A DNA stretch of 64,000 bases from Actinomycetes bacterium (GCA_023389745.1 JAEWED010000197.1:1-64000); one strand, 5' to 3'; positions 24,623 to 35,196 are shown, numbered from the stretch's first letter. Program-made: numbers and translations. Notes: generated from the sequence alone by a model not told the origin.

Positions 24623-24750
24623 GGACTTTCGGTCGTCCCCATGGCGTTGACGTACTACGGCGTTCTCTGAGCGCCGGACCGCCCCGAGCGGTCGTGAAGT
24701 ACTGCCGGACAGGACGAGCGTTCGGCCCCAGCACGAAGAAGGTGTTCCAC

Positions 24751-25689
24751 TTGGCGAAGCAGCGAGCAGAACGCGACGAGGAAGACCTCGTTCGTATGTA
24801 TCTGAGCGACATCGGCCAATATCCCCTGTTGACCAAGGACGACGAGGCCCGTCTCGCTCAGGCCATCGAGGCCGGCGCCGCCGCGGCGAAGGAGCTCGAG
24901 GAGGGTGGCCGCAGCGTCTCCCCCGCTCGCAAGCGTGAGCTCCGTCGTGCCATCCGTGCCGGCGAGGACGCCGAGCGCACGTTCGTGCAGTCGAACCTCC
25001 GTCTGGTGGTCTCGATCGCGAAGAAGTACCAGGCCTCGGGCCTGCCCCTGCTGGACCTGATCCAGGAGGGCAACCTGGGCCTGATGCACGCGGTCGAGAA
25101 GTTCGACTGGCGCAAGGGCTTCAAGTTCTCGACCTACGCGACCTGGTGGATCCGCCAGGCCCTCACCCGAGGCATCGCGAACACGGGTCGGACCATCCGT
25201 CTCCCCGTGCACGCCGGTGACACGCTCTCGCGTCTCCAGAAGGCCCGTGTGCGCCTCGAGACCTCGCTGGGTCGCCCGCCGACCCTGGCCGAGCTGTCCG
25301 CGGATCTCGAGATGCCCGAGGCCAAGGTCACCGAGACCCTGCGCTTCGCCGCCGACACGCTGTCGCTCTCCACGCCGCTGCGTGAGGACGGCGACGCCGA
25401 GCTCGGCGACATGGTCGAGGACCGCACGGCGGAGTCCCCCTTCGAGTCGGCAGCCATCTCGCTGCTGCCCGACGAGATCGGCCGTCTCCTCTCCCCGCTC
25501 GACGAGCGTGAGCGCGAGATCCTGCGCCTGCGCTTCGGCCTGGACCGCGGCGAGCCGCGGACCCTCGAAGAGGTCGGCGAGCACTTCAACCTGACCCGTG
25601 AGCGCATCCGCCAGATCGAGGCACGCGCCATGTCCAAGCTGCGTCACCCCAGCGCGGACACCGGGGCGAAGGACCTGCTCAGCGTCTGA
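24751..25689 (+). CDS. RNA polymerase sigma-70 family factor (SigA/SigB-like, group 1 or 2)
   Basis: This factor has 312 residues from the TTG that follows a GAAGAAGG ribosome site by 8 bases; a GTG three codons upstream is the alternative. Region 1.2 (LVRMYLSDIGQYPLLT), 2.1-2.4 (NLRLVVSIAKKYQ, LLDLIQEGNLGLMHAVEKFD, KFSTYATWWIRQALTR), 3, and 4.2 (TLEEVGEHFNLTRERIRQIEARAMSKLRH) are all intact. The long acidic region 1.1 of housekeeping RpoD is missing, so a group 2 factor or a short SigA is likely. It directs RNA polymerase to TTGACA/TATAAT-type promoters. A TTGACA (24603-24608) lies upstream without a clear -10 box. Confidence 0.9.
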   Translation: MAKQRAERDEEDLVRMYLSDIGQYPLLTKDDEARLAQAIEAGAAAAKELEEGGRSVSPARKRELRRAIRAGEDAERTFVQSNLRLVVSIAKKYQASGLPLLDLIQEGNLGLMHAVEKFDWRKGFKFSTYATWWIRQALTRGIANTGRTIRLPVHAGDTLSRLQKARVRLETSLGRPPTLAELSADLEMPEAKVTETLRFAADTLSLSTPLREDGDAELGDMVEDRTAESPFESAAISLLPDEIGRLLSPLDEREREILRLRFGLDRGEPRTLEEVGEHFNLTRERIRQIEARAMSKLRHPSADTGAKDLLSV

Positions 25690-25712
25690 GCGTCCTGACA
25701 TCTGAACACCGC

Positions 25713-25746
25713 ACTCGGGCCGGTTCCTTCGGGAGCCGGCCCGAGT
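25713..25746. terminator. Bidirectional terminator between sigma factor and uvrA
   Basis: The arms actcgggccgg and ccggcccgagt pair perfectly over 11 bases with a 12-base loop, between two convergent genes. Confidence 0.75.
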
Positions 25747-25757
25747 CGCGTCCGGGA

Positions 25758-28667
25758 TCAGGCGGTGGCGGGCTCGGGTTCGAGCTCGAGCGCTTCCATG
25801 CCCAGCAGCGGGGCCAGGAAGCGGCCCGTGTGGCCGGACGCGGTCGAGGCGATCAGCTCCGGCGGGCCCTCGGCGACGACCGAGCCGCCGCCGGCGCCGC
25901 CCTCGGGTCCCAGGTCGACCACCCAGTCGGCGGTCTTGATCACGTCGAGGTTGTGCTCGATCACGAGCACCGTGTTGCCCTGGTCGACCAGACGGGACAG
26001 CACCGTCATCAGCTTGGCGATGTCCTCGAAGTGCAGGCCGGTGGTCGGCTCGTCGAGCAGGTAGATCGTGTGGCCCGTCGAGCGCTTGGCGAGCTCCGAG
26101 GCGAGCTTCACCCGCTGCGCCTCGCCGCCGGACAACGTCGTGGCGGGCTGACCGAGGCGTACGTAACCCAGGCCGACGTCGACCAGGGTCTGCATGTGCC
26201 GGGCGATCGTCGGCTGGTTCGAGAAGAAGTCGAGCGCCTCTTCGATCGGCAGGTTCAGCACCTCGGAGATGTTGAGCCCCTTGAAGGTGACCTCGAGGGT
26301 GTCGCGGTTGTACCTGGCACCCTTGCAGACCTCGCACGGCACGTAGACGTCGGGCAGGAAGTGCATCTCGATCTTGATGGTGCCGTCGCCCGAGCACGCC
26401 TCGCAGCGGCCGCCCTTGACGTTGAAGCTGAAGCGGCCCGGCATGTAGCCGCGCACCTTGGCCTCGTTGGTCTGGGCGAACAGCTTGCGGATGTGGTCGA
26501 ACACACCGGTGTAGGTGGCGGGGTTCGAGCGGGGCGTGCGGCCGATCGGCGACTGGTCGATGTCGATGACCTTGTCGAGCTGGTCGAGGCCCTGGATCCG
26601 CTTGTGCAGGCCCGGCGGCACCTTCGAGCCGTAGATGTGCTGCATCAGCGAGCGCATGAGGATGTCGTTGATCAGCGTCTACTTGCCCGAGCCGGACACG
26701 CCGGTGACGGCCACGAAGCAGCCGAGGGGGATGTCGACGTCGATGTTGCGCAAGTTGTGCTCACGGGCACCCTTGATGCGCAGCCACTCGTCGTTGGGGG
26801 CGCGGCGCTGCTGGGGCACCGGGATGCTGCGCTTGCCGGCCAGGTACTGCCCGGTGATCGAGTCCTTCGCCTTGAGCAGCGACTTGTAGCTGCCCGAGTG
26901 CACGATGCGGCCGCCGTGCTCACCGGCGCCGGGTCCGACGTCGACGACGTGGTCGGCGATGCGGATGGTGTCCTCGTCGTGTTCGACGACGAGCACCGTG
27001 TTGCCCAGGTCGCGCAGACGCAGCAGCGTCTCGATCAGTCGGTGGTTGTCACGCTGGTGCAGGCCGATCGACGGCTCGTCGAGCACGTACAGCACGCCGA
27101 CCAGGCCCGAGCCGATCTGCGAGGCGAGCCGGATGCGCTGCGCCTCGCCACCCGAGAGCGTCGCCGCGGATCGCGACAGCGAGAGGTAGTCGAGCCCGAC
27201 GTCGCACAGGAAGCGAAGCCGGACGTTGATCTCCTTGAGGATCGACTCGGCGATGACGGCCTGACGGTCGTCGAGCACCAGGTCACGCAGCCGATCGGTC
27301 GCCTCGGCGATCGACAGGCTGCACAGCTCGAAGATGTTCAGCTCGTCGATCGTGACGGCGAGCGCCAGCGGGTTGAGCCGCGCACCCTTGCAGGTCGCGC
27401 ACGGCACGAGGCGCATGTAGCCCTCGATCGCGTCGCGGGCCGCGTCGGACTCGGCCTCGGCGTGGCGGCGCTTGAGGTACGGGATGACGCCCTCGTACTT
27501 GGCGGAGTAGTTCCGGGTGCGGCCGTAGCGGTTCTTGAACTTCACCGCGATCCGCTCGGAGTCGCCGATGCCGTAGAGCAGCAGCTTGCGCTCCTTCTTC
27601 GCCAGCTTGGCGAACGGGACCGAGTCGTCGATGTCGTACTCCTCGCACACCGACTCGAGCAGGCGGTGGAAGTACTTGGCGTGGCCGGACGCCCACGGGG
27701 CGAGCGCACCCTCGGCCACCGAGAGCTCGTCGTCGGGCACGACCAGCTCCGGGTCGACCTCGAAGATCGTGCCGAGGCCGTCGCAGGCGGGGCAGGCGCC
27801 GTAGGGGGTGTTGAACGAGAAGTTGCGGGGTGCGAGCTCCTCGAAGGACTTGCCGTCGGAGGGACGGGCGAGCTTCTCGGAGAAGGTGAGCAGCTCGCTC
27901 TCGGTGCCCTCGGGCGCGTCCTTGGCCGGCATCAGCTCGATCTGGGCGACGCCCTCGGCCAGGCGCAGCGCGGTCTCCATCGAGTCGGTGAGTCGACGGT
28001 CGATGCCCTCTCGCAGGACGAGACGGTCGACGATGACCTCGATGGTGTGCTGCTCGTAGCGGGCGAGCTCGAGCTGCACCGGCAGGTCGTAGGTCTCGCC
28101 GTCGACACGGACGCGGCCGAAGCCCTGACCGGCCAGGTCGGTGAAGACCTGCTCGTAGGTGCCCTTGCGGCCCCGCACGATCGGGGCGATGACCTGGAAC
28201 CGGGTGCCCTCGTCGAGCTGCAGGATCCGGTCGACGATCTGCTGGGGTGTCTGGCGGACCAGCGCCTCGCCCGTCTCGGGGTCGTGCGGCGTGCCGGCAC
28301 GCGCGTAGAGCAGCCGCAGGAAGTCGTAGATCTCGGTGACGGTGCCGACCGTCGAGCGCGGGTTGCGCGACGCGGACTTCTGGTCGATCGAGATGGCCGG
28401 CGAGAGGCCTTCGATCACGTCGACGTCGGGCTTGTCGACCTGGCCGAGGAACTGGCGTGCGTACGACGACAGCGACTCGACGTAACGCCGCTGACCCTCG
28501 GCGTAGATGGTGTCGAACGCCAGGGAGGACTTGCCGGATCCCGACAGTCCCGTGAACACCACGAGCTGGTCGCGCGGGAGGTCCAGCGAGACGTCGCACA
28601 GGTTGTGCTCGCGTGCTCCCTGGATGACGATCCGGTCCGAGGGGTGGTGCGTCTTCGGTCGTGGCAT
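25758..28667 (-). pseudogene. uvrA: Excinuclease ABC subunit A, interrupted by one in-frame amber codon
   Basis: UvrA is the damage-sensing ATPase of excision repair. The whole frame spans 970 codons, the normal length, but codon 663 is TAG, giving open segments of 662 and 299 codons (28667-26679 and 26657-25758, counting the second from its first internal ATG). The first Walker A ([20 protein letters not shown]), the zinc-finger CxxC pairs, signature [12 protein letters not shown] and all later motifs are intact. The stop falls in the second Walker A: GVSGSGK is followed by TAG where Ser (TCG) is expected, then TLIND continues in frame. A single C-to-A change explains it. It may be a real null mutation, read-through or a sequence error. 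A TCGAAC half-site, as in actinobacterial SOS boxes, lies upstream of the start. Confidence 0.9.
26679..26681 (-). other. In-frame amber (TAG) codon in the second Walker A motif of uvrA
   Basis: The codon lies after GGC AAG and before ACG CTG ATC AAC. The family has Ser or Thr here (GKSTL), and TCG differs from TAG by one base. The frame on both sides is undisturbed, so there is no frameshift. Confidence 0.95.
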
Positions 28668-28747
28668 CGAGCGGAAACACTACCGTTCGAACAGGTGTTC
28701 GTCAGGTCGCTCGGCTGGTTCCGCCGCCGGCGATCGGGTGCATTCCG

Positions 28748-30820
28748 TCACTCCGCCGGGCGGTCCTCCTGGACCAGCTCGACGTGACGCCAGGCCTGTC
28801 CGGGGCGCAGGTGGTCCCGCTCGATGCGCCACTCCCCCAGCACCTGTTCGCCGAGGTCCTCGTCAGGGTGCACCGCGAGCACCACCGCGCCGGCGTCCGC
28901 CGCGGCGAGTCGGTCGAGCAGACCGCCGAGCTGGCCGGCCTCGGGCATGCGCAGGATGCGCACCTCGTCGAGGTGGTCCCACGAGACACGGCCCAGCCCA
29001 CGGGAGTCGGTGACCACGATCGGAGGTCCGCCGTCACTCGGCGTCGTCGAGGCCGCAGCGATGCCGAGCATGCGGTCGACGACCCGTTCGGTGTCGTGAC
29101 GCATCTCGATCCCGGTGCGCACGCACAGCACCGACATCGACACCACGGCGACGAGCACCGCGGCGGTCAGCACCCGAGCGGTCCGGCGACCGTCGCGGTC
29201 CCGCGCCGAGGCCTCCACCTCCTCGAATTCCGTCTCGGATTCGGTGCCACCACCCCGAATCGGAGCCGGAATTCGAGAGGGACCGCCGACATCCGTCTCG
29301 GATTCGGTGTCACCACCCCGAATCGGAGACGGAATTCGAGAGAGACCATCGAGCGCGTTGACGGCGCCGATGACGACGAGGGGCACGAGCAGCGGCAACA
29401 GCACGTGGTAGAAGCGACCGCCCCACTCCGCGGCACCGCCGATGGCGTAGCTGGTGGCGAGCACGAGCGACGCGGCGACCGCCGAGGCGATCAGGCAGAT
29501 CCGCGCGGTCAGCGAGGCGACGTCGGCCCGTCGCAGTTGGACCAGGCCCATGACCAGCAGCGGGAACGCGGCGACCAGGCCGGTGACGTGACCGAGGGGC
29601 AGGAACTGACGCACCACGGTCAACGCCGCGCCGGCGACGATCAGCTGCATGGCGAGGCCGCGGCGAGCCGGCGAGCGGCGAAGCAGCACCGCGCCGCCGA
29701 TCAGACAGGCCGTCGCGACGAAGAGGACCATCGCTCCGGTGCCGAGTCTCGGGTCTCCGGAACGCAGCACGCTGGCCCAGAGCGCCTGCAGGCGACCTTC
29801 GACGAAGCCGACCTCCTGGGCGCCGATCACGAAGTTGCTGATGCCCTCGTCGCCCTGGATCGCGGCCGCCAGGCGCCCGTCGACCAGGTACGAGGCGATG
29901 CCGAGCCCCGCGAGCACCACGGCGGTCACCACGCGGGGCAGGTCGAGTCGCAACGGACGCAGCGATCGCAGCGAGCACACGCCGACCGCGGCGGCGATGC
30001 CGGCGACGACGAAGAGCCCCTCGCTGCGCAGCAGCACCAGCGGCACGGCGAGCAGCATGGCGACGAGCACGAGCGGGACTCGGCGGCGGGCCGGAACTCC
30101 GTCGGCGAGGCCGGTGACGAGTGCGAGCACCACCGCCCCGGTGAGCGCCGCGGCGATCGAGTGCGCCATGACGGTCGTCGCCCCGAACAGCAGCGGGCTG
30201 CCGAGCCCGAGCAGCCAGAGCGTCGCCAGGCCCCAGTTCTCGGTGTGACGGTTCTCGGTGTGACGGTTCTCGGTGTGACGGTCCTCGGTGTGACGATCCT
30301 CGCGGCGGCTCACGCCGACAGGTGGTGTGCCCGGGGCCGGTGCCCGGTCGTGCACGAGGCGGCGGGTCAGGAACATGCCGATCAGCGCGGCTGCCCACGT
30401 GCCCAGCGCCGACGCGACGAGCAGGCCGAGGTGCCCGCCGAGTGTCCAGAACGGGATCAGCAGCACCGGGTAGGCGGGGTGCTTCGCGTACGGGCGGTAG
30501 GTCGCGGCGACGACGTCGGAGTTCTCCATGGTGACGAACTCGCCGTCGGGGTCGACGCTCGGCAGCGGCAGGTCGATCGCCCAGGAGCCGTCGGCGACAG
30601 CGGCGACCTGTGCGATCACGGCGCCCTCGTCGGTGATGGCCGACGAGCCGTTGTCGACGACCACGACGATCGCGAGCAACGCGACCAGCAGCGCTGCGGC
30701 GTGCAGGGCGAGCCGGCGAGGGCCGCCGGGGGCGCGCCCGATCGGGCGGCCGTCGCGGCCGTCGGGCACCGATCCGGGCGCCGCGGAGCCCTCGGGGGCG
30801 TTCCGTCGGTCGGTCAGCAT
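28748..30820 (-). CDS. Polytopic membrane protein, glycosyltransferase-like
   Basis: This protein has 690 residues from the ATG at 30820, with about ten or more hydrophobic helices. A first helix near residues 35-55 is followed by a loop with [17 protein letters not shown] and [15 protein letters not shown], which resembles the first extracytoplasmic loop of GT-C (PMT/ArnT-like) enzymes with its acidic residue. A C-terminal soluble segment of about 140 residues follows. The substrate is unknown. Two repeats lie inside the coding region: a 15-base unit ([10 protein letters not shown], about residues 176-195) and two 63-base palindromic units ([10 protein letters not shown] and [10 protein letters not shown]). 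The frame is also open upstream, antisense through aroC, which is not real. Confidence 0.78.
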   Translation of the reverse strand: MLTDRRNAPEGSAAPGSVPDGRDGRPIGRAPGGPRRLALHAAALLVALLAIVVVVDNGSSAITDEGAVIAQVAAVADGSWAIDLPLPSVDPDGEFVTMENSDVVAATYRPYAKHPAYPVLLIPFWTLGGHLGLLVASALGTWAAALIGMFLTRRLVHDRAPAPGTPPVGVSRREDRHTEDRHTENRHTENRHTENWGLATLWLLGLGSPLLFGATTVMAHSIAAALTGAVVLALVTGLADGVPARRRVPLVLVAMLLAVPLVLLRSEGLFVVAGIAAAVGVCSLRSLRPLRLDLPRVVTAVVLAGLGIASYLVDGRLAAAIQGDEGISNFVIGAQEVGFVEGRLQALWASVLRSGDPRLGTGAMVLFVATACLIGGAVLLRRSPARRGLAMQLIVAGAALTVVRQFLPLGHVTGLVAAFPLLVMGLVQLRRADVASLTARICLIASAVAASLVLATSYAIGGAAEWGGRFYHVLLPLLVPLVVIGAVNALDGLSRIPSPIRGGDTESETDVGGPSRIPAPIRGGGTESETEFEEVEASARDRDGRRTARVLTAAVLVAVVSMSVLCVRTGIEMRHDTERVVDRMLGIAAASTTPSDGGPPIVVTDSRGLGRVSWDHLDEVRILRMPEAGQLGGLLDRLAAADAGAVVLAVHPDEDLGEQVLGEWRIERDHLRPGQAWRHVELVQEDRPAE
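29223..29340. repeat. Two palindromic elements inserted in frame
   Basis: Two copies of a roughly 50-base palindrome lie 63 bases apart (29223-29276 and 29291-29340). The arms of copy one are tcgaattccg and cggaattcga, with an inner pair ggattcgg/ccgaatc around ccaccac. Both are in frame in the membrane protein and add the peptide pair [10 protein letters not shown]...TESET and [10 protein letters not shown]...TESET. Confidence 0.85.
30236..30295. repeat. Four 15-base tandem repeats in coding sequence
   Basis: Four copies of g[t/c]tctcggtgtgacg-type units of 15 bases, the last two slightly changed, encode repeats of [10 protein letters not shown] in a loop of the membrane protein. Length change by multiples of five residues would keep the frame, as in contingency or slippage loci. 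Confidence 0.85.
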
Positions 30821-30889
30821 CTCCAGATCTCTTCGGCACCCTGGAACCGATGCGTGAGCCATTCCGGGCCGCTGGCATACTTGGCGGCC

Positions 30890-31972
30890 ATGGGTTCCAG
30901 CAGCGGCCGCCTGTTCCGCATCACGACCTTCGGCGAGTCGCACGGCCCCGGAGTGGGTGTGGTGATCGACGGGTGCCCGCCGCGGCTGCCGCTGTCCGAG
31001 GCCGACATCCAGCCCGATCTGGACCGCCGGCGCCCCGGTCAGAGCCGTCTGGTCACCCAGCGCAACGAGGCCGACGGCGTCGAGATCCTCTCGGGTGTGT
31101 ACGACGGGCTGACGCTCGGGTCGCCGATCGCGCTGCTCGTGCGCAACGCCGACCAGCGCTCGGGCGCGTACAGCGAGATGACCGACCTGTACCGGCCGTC
31201 GCACGCGGACTGGTCGACCGAGGCCAAGTACGGGATCCGTGCGGTGGCCGGCGGGGGTCGGGCGTCGGCCCGTGAGACGATCGGCCGCGTCGCCGCCGCG
31301 GCGGTCGCCCGCAAGCTGCTGGCGACACACGTCGGGGTCGAGGTGCTCGGTTGGGTCAGCAGCATCCACGACATCTCGGGTCGCATCGACCCGACGAAGG
31401 TGCAGCTCGAGCACGTCGAGGCGTCGCCGACGCGCTGCCCCGACCCCGAAGCTGCCGAGGAGATGGTCGCGGCGATCGAGCAGGCGCGGCGCGACGGCGA
31501 CTCGCTCGGCGGTGTGGTGACGTGCGTGGCGCGAGGTGTGCCGGCGGGTTGGGGCGAGCCGGTGTTCGACAAGCTCGAGGCCGACCTGGCGAAGGCGACG
31601 ATGTCGCTGCCGGCGTCGAAGGGCTTCGAGATCGGCTCGGGCTTCTCGTCGGCCGGCATGACGGGCCGGGAGCACAACGACGAGTTCATCCCCGGTCCCG
31701 ACGGTCGTCCGGCGACCGCGACGAACCGCTCCGGCGGTGTGCAGGGCGGCATCTCGAACGGCCAGGAGATCGACATCCGGGTGGCGTTCAAGCCGACGGC
31801 GACGATCTCGTCGCCGCAGAACACGGTCAACCGGGACAACGAGCCGGTCGTGCTGGCCGCCAAGGGCCGCCACGACCCGTGCGTGCTGCCACGAGCGGTG
31901 CCGCTGGTCGAAGCGGCGGTGCTGCTGGTGCTGGCCGACCACTGGCTGCGCCAGCGGGCGATCGAGCTCTAG
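30890..31972 (+). CDS. aroC: Chorismate synthase
   Basis: This enzyme makes chorismate from EPSP with reduced FMN, the last step of the shikimate pathway. It has 360 residues. Signatures are [34 protein letters not shown], the RPSHADW segment, [19 protein letters not shown] and NTVNRDN near the C-terminus. A CATACT box 8 bases before the ATG suggests a leaderless transcript. No other shikimate gene is near. Its stop codon shares CTAG with the stop of the convergent gene. Confidence 0.97.
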   Translation: MGSSSGRLFRITTFGESHGPGVGVVIDGCPPRLPLSEADIQPDLDRRRPGQSRLVTQRNEADGVEILSGVYDGLTLGSPIALLVRNADQRSGAYSEMTDLYRPSHADWSTEAKYGIRAVAGGGRASARETIGRVAAAAVARKLLATHVGVEVLGWVSSIHDISGRIDPTKVQLEHVEASPTRCPDPEAAEEMVAAIEQARRDGDSLGGVVTCVARGVPAGWGEPVFDKLEADLAKATMSLPASKGFEIGSGFSSAGMTGREHNDEFIPGPDGRPATATNRSGGVQGGISNGQEIDIRVAFKPTATISSPQNTVNRDNEPVVLAAKGRHDPCVLPRAVPLVEAAVLLVLADHWLRQRAIEL

Positions 31973-32997
31973 GCACCTTCGGCGGCGTCCGCCGGACCTG
32001 CGGTCGAGATGTCGTCGTCGTGCACCAGTGCAGCGGGCCGCCTCGCCAGCACGCTCGGGTCGTAGATCAGCTCGGTGAGCCTGGTGGCCGACATGGAGCG
32101 ACCGGTCAGGAGCAGCCTGATCCGAGCCTGGTCGTCGTTCGCCAGCTCTCCGGCGATCAGCTCGTGCAGGAGGGGCACTTCGATCGTCCCCTTCTCGGCG
32201 GTCATCAGCGCCGTCGCCAGGGCCTCCTCCACTGGCCGGACGGGCATGCCGGCGACGCAGAGGTCATCGAGCTCCGGGTCCCGGACATGGTGGAGCCGGG
32301 CAGCCGGAGAACGGCGACTCTCGACGTCGGGCACCGTCCGGCGGCGGTCGGTTCGCCAGTCCGGGTGCGGACCCACCACGAGATGCACGGTGGCGTGCGG
32401 TCCGACGGTCGTGCGACCGAGGACCTCGAGCGCACTCCATGAAGTGAGCGCGGCACCTGGTCCGGCCCAGAGCAACCAGGCCCGGAGGTGCTCGAACGGG
32501 TCGGCCGGCCAGTGGGAGAACCGGAAGACCGACGGCGCCGCGGTGCGTCGCCAGTTGCCGTACGACAGGTGGTGGTAGCGAGCTCGCCGGTCGAGACCGA
32601 CCGAGCGGGCCTGCGCGACGGTGAAGCAGCCTTCCTGCGAGGATGCGATCGCCATGAGACGGCGTCGTCGACCGACCCTGGTGCCCAGACCCGGATGCTC
32701 GGGAGTCGGCACCGGCAGGTCCGGATCGGACGGGTGGGCCGAAGGGAAGTTGGCGCTGGCGAGGACCGCTTCGACATCGAGGGCGTCGAGGTCCTCTCCG
32801 TCGTGATGCTCCTCACGAAGTTCGTCAGACCGTCCCGATGTACTGGACGGTCCTGGGCGGTCCCCCTCGAACCGTCCCGTTTTTCTGGACGGTCGAGCGG
32901 GGGTGGGGTCGGACCGTCCCGTTTTTCGGGACGGTTCGGCGAAGTTGGGGGCGGAAGTCTCCGCACGCAGTGCTGGATCCGGGGCGGCATCGGACAT
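31969..32997 (-). CDS. AbiEi-like antitoxin-domain protein
   Basis: The protein has 342 residues from an ATG with GAGGAG 6 bases upstream. The conserved part starts near residue 115 ([20 protein letters not shown]), a winged-helix AbiEi_4-type domain usual in type IV toxin-antitoxin antitoxins. A C-terminal region follows that resembles the endonuclease-fold tail of many actinobacterial relatives. No AbiEii nucleotidyltransferase toxin is adjacent, which is common for these solitary proteins. The first about 60 residues contain three repeats ([21 protein letters not shown]) encoded by 42-base units with hairpins. Function as repressor or solitary antitoxin is inferred. Confidence 0.82.
   Translation of the reverse strand: MSDAAPDPALRAETSAPNFAEPSRKTGRSDPTPARPSRKTGRFEGDRPGPSSTSGRSDELREEHHDGEDLDALDVEAVLASANFPSAHPSDPDLPVPTPEHPGLGTRVGRRRRLMAIASSQEGCFTVAQARSVGLDRRARYHHLSYGNWRRTAAPSVFRFSHWPADPFEHLRAWLLWAGPGAALTSWSALEVLGRTTVGPHATVHLVVGPHPDWRTDRRRTVPDVESRRSPAARLHHVRDPELDDLCVAGMPVRPVEEALATALMTAEKGTIEVPLLHELIAGELANDDQARIRLLLTGRSMSATRLTELIYDPSVLARRPAALVHDDDISTAGPADAAEGA
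32829..32935. repeat. Three hairpin repeats with exact 42-base period
   Basis: Palindromes of 23 bases (accgtcccg, a 5-base loop and a complementary arm) start at 32829, 32871 and 32913. The third is perfect, with loop ttttt, and the second has one mismatch. They lie in the 5' part of the AbiEi-like coding region, so on that strand the mRNA would carry three stable hairpins in a row. Confidence 0.9.
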
Positions 32998-33093
32998 GGG
33001 GCTCTCCTCGTGACGTGAGGAGACCCGTGTGACCGGGGGATCTCGACCCCTGGTGCCCGGCGCTCGAAAGCACCCGAACGGCCAGCAGCGCCG

Positions 33094-33131
33094 CTCAGAG
33101 CACGCTGCGCAACTCAGAGCACGCTGCGCAG
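33094..33131. repeat. Duplicated 3' end of uvrB
   Basis: The last 19 bases around the uvrB stop (33113-33131) are copied directly next to them (33094-33112), with 18 of 19 identical. The extra copy again contains the stop codon. Confidence 0.9.
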
Positions 33132-35189
33132 CTCGCGCTTGAGCTCCTTGATCTCGTCGCGCAGGCGGGCGGCCTCTTCGAAGCGCAGGTCGGCCGACGC
33201 CTGGTTCATCTCGTCCTCGAGCAGCTCGATGACCTTGCCGAGCTCCTCGGGTGGCACATCCGCGAACTGCTCGGCCCGTGCGCGCTCGCCCGGCCGCTGC
33301 TTGCGTCGGCCGGCACCCGGACGGGGCGCCTCGGCGCTGGTTCCGCGCAGGTCGGCCAGGATGTCGGTGACCGCCTTGGTGATGGTCTTCGGGTCGATGC
33401 CGTGCTCCTCGTTGTGTGCCTGCTGCACACCGCGGCGACGGTTCGTCTCGGAGATCGCCTTGGTCATGGAGTCCGTGACCCGGTCGGCGTACATGATCAC
33501 CTGGCCGTTCACGTTCCTGGCGGAGCGCCCGATCATCTGGATCAGCGAACGCTCGGAGCGCAGGAAGCCCTCCTTGTCGGCGTCGAGGATCGCGACCAGC
33601 GAGACCTCGGGGATGTCGAGGCCCTCTCGCAGCAGGTTGATCCCGACCAGCACGTCGTACTCACCGAGGCGCAGGTCACGGACCAGCTCGATGCGCTGGA
33701 GCGTGTCGACCTCTGAGTGCAGGTACCGCACCCGGACACCCATCTCGAGCAGGTAGTCGGTCAGGTCCTCGGCCATCTTCTTGGTGAGGGTGGTGACCAG
33801 CACGCGGTCGCCGCGTTCGGTCCGGTCGTTGATCTGCGCGAGCAGGTCGTCGATCTGCCCCTTGGTCGGCTTGATGACGACCTCTGGGTCGAGCAGGCCG
33901 GTCGGGCGCACGATCTGCTCGACGACGTTGGTCGAGTGCTCGAGCTCCCAGTCGCCGGGCGTCGCCGACAAGAAGATGGTCTGTCCCGCCTTCTGCACCC
34001 ACTCCTCGAAGCGCAGCGGCCGGTTGTCGGCGGCGGAGGGCAGCCGGAACCCGTGCTCGATCAGGGTCTCCTTGCGGGAGCGGTCCCCCTCGTACTGCCC
34101 GTGCAGCTGCGGGATCGTGACGTGGGACTCGTCGATGATCGTGAGGTAGTCGTCGGGGAAGAAGTCGAGCAGCGTGTTCGGCGTCTCGCCCGGTCCGCGA
34201 CCGTCGAGCGGCGCCGAGTAGTTCTCGATGCCGTTGCAGAACCCCATCTCCTGCATCATCTCGAGGTCGTACTCGGTGCGCATGCGCAGCCGCTGCGCCT
34301 CGAGCAGCTTGCCCTGCGACTCGAACAGCGCCAGCCGCTCCTGCAGCTCCTGCTCGATCCGACCGATCGCCGCACCCAGGCGCTCGTCGGAGGTGGCGTA
34401 GTGCGTGTTCGGGAAGATCACGACGTCGTCGAGCGAGCGGAACTTCTCGCCGGTGAGCGGATCGACCTGCGAGATCGACTCGATCTCGTCGCCGAAGAAC
34501 TCGATGCGGACCGTCGACTCCTCGTAGGCGGGATGCACCTCGAGGATGTCGCCACGAACCCGGAACGCGCCGCGCACCAGGTTCATGTCGTTGCGCTCGT
34601 ACTGCAGGTCGACCAGACGGCGCAGCAACGCCCGCTGGTCGACCGACTCGCCGACCCGGGCGGTGAAGAGGCGTGACGAGTACTCCTCGGGCGAACCGAG
34701 GCCGTAGATGCACGACACCGAGGCGACGACGATGACGTCGCGCCGGGTGAGCAGCGCCGAGGTCGCCGCGTGGCGCAGGCGGTCGATCTCGTCGTTGACC
34801 GAGGAGTCCTTCTCGATGAAGGTGTCGCTCGACGCGATGTACGCCTCTGGCTGGTAGTAGTCGTAGTACGAGACGAAGTACTCGACGCGGTTGTCGGGGA
34901 AGAACTCCCGGAACTCGTTGGCCAGCTGCGCGGCGAGGCTCTTGTTCGGAGCGAGCACCAGCGTGGGGCGCTGCACCTGCTCGATCGTCCAGGCGATGGT
35001 CGCCGACTTTCCCGATCCGGTGATGCCCAGCAGCGTCTGGAAGCGCTGACCGACGTTGACGCCCTCTGCCAGGGCCTCGATCGCCTTGGGCTGGTCACCC
35101 GCCGGCTGGAAGTCGGAGACGACCTTGAACGGCCGTACCGCCACCGGCTGGATGCGGTTCGACGAGGTGGTCGACGTGGAGGAGCTCAC
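33114..35189 (-). CDS. uvrB: Excinuclease ABC subunit B
   Basis: This DEAD-like helicase subunit of excision repair loads onto damaged DNA and recruits UvrC. It has 691 residues from the GTG at 35189. Helicase motif I ([18 protein letters not shown]), the beta-hairpin ([10 protein letters not shown]), DESHVTIPQ, the C-terminal GRSARN motif VI and the UVR domain ([24 protein letters not shown]) are all seen. The start is chosen because TACGCT lies exactly 7 bases before it, the leaderless geometry; a GTG ten codons upstream is the alternative. coaE lies upstream in the same direction, separated by tandem repeats. Confidence 0.97.
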   Translation of the reverse strand: MSSSTSTTSSNRIQPVAVRPFKVVSDFQPAGDQPKAIEALAEGVNVGQRFQTLLGITGSGKSATIAWTIEQVQRPTLVLAPNKSLAAQLANEFREFFPDNRVEYFVSYYDYYQPEAYIASSDTFIEKDSSVNDEIDRLRHAATSALLTRRDVIVVASVSCIYGLGSPEEYSSRLFTARVGESVDQRALLRRLVDLQYERNDMNLVRGAFRVRGDILEVHPAYEESTVRIEFFGDEIESISQVDPLTGEKFRSLDDVVIFPNTHYATSDERLGAAIGRIEQELQERLALFESQGKLLEAQRLRMRTEYDLEMMQEMGFCNGIENYSAPLDGRGPGETPNTLLDFFPDDYLTIIDESHVTIPQLHGQYEGDRSRKETLIEHGFRLPSAADNRPLRFEEWVQKAGQTIFLSATPGDWELEHSTNVVEQIVRPTGLLDPEVVIKPTKGQIDDLLAQINDRTERGDRVLVTTLTKKMAEDLTDYLLEMGVRVRYLHSEVDTLQRIELVRDLRLGEYDVLVGINLLREGLDIPEVSLVAILDADKEGFLRSERSLIQMIGRSARNVNGQVIMYADRVTDSMTKAISETNRRRGVQQAHNEEHGIDPKTITKAVTDILADLRGTSAEAPRPGAGRRKQRPGERARAEQFADVPPEELGKVIELLEDEMNQASADLRFEEAARLRDEIKELKRELRSVL

Positions 35190-35196
35190 GTCGGGA

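Noticed and set aside
25758..28667. Frameshift as cause of the split uvrA
   Set aside because: The frame is the same on both sides of the stop and the missing residue is exactly one serine codon, so a point change explains it.
28660..28695. LexA (SOS) box upstream of uvrA
   Set aside because: Only one half-site (TCGAAC) matches; the second half GTTCGA is not found at the needed spacing, so a regulated SOS promoter is not claimed.
25830..28787. 985-codon + strand frame opposite uvrA
   Set aside because: It is an antisense shadow of the uvrA coding frame without recognisable domains.
30236..30295. Regular short repeats considered as a CRISPR array
   Set aside because: Units are 15 bases without spacers and lie in frame within a gene. 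No other repeat-spacer pattern is present in the window.
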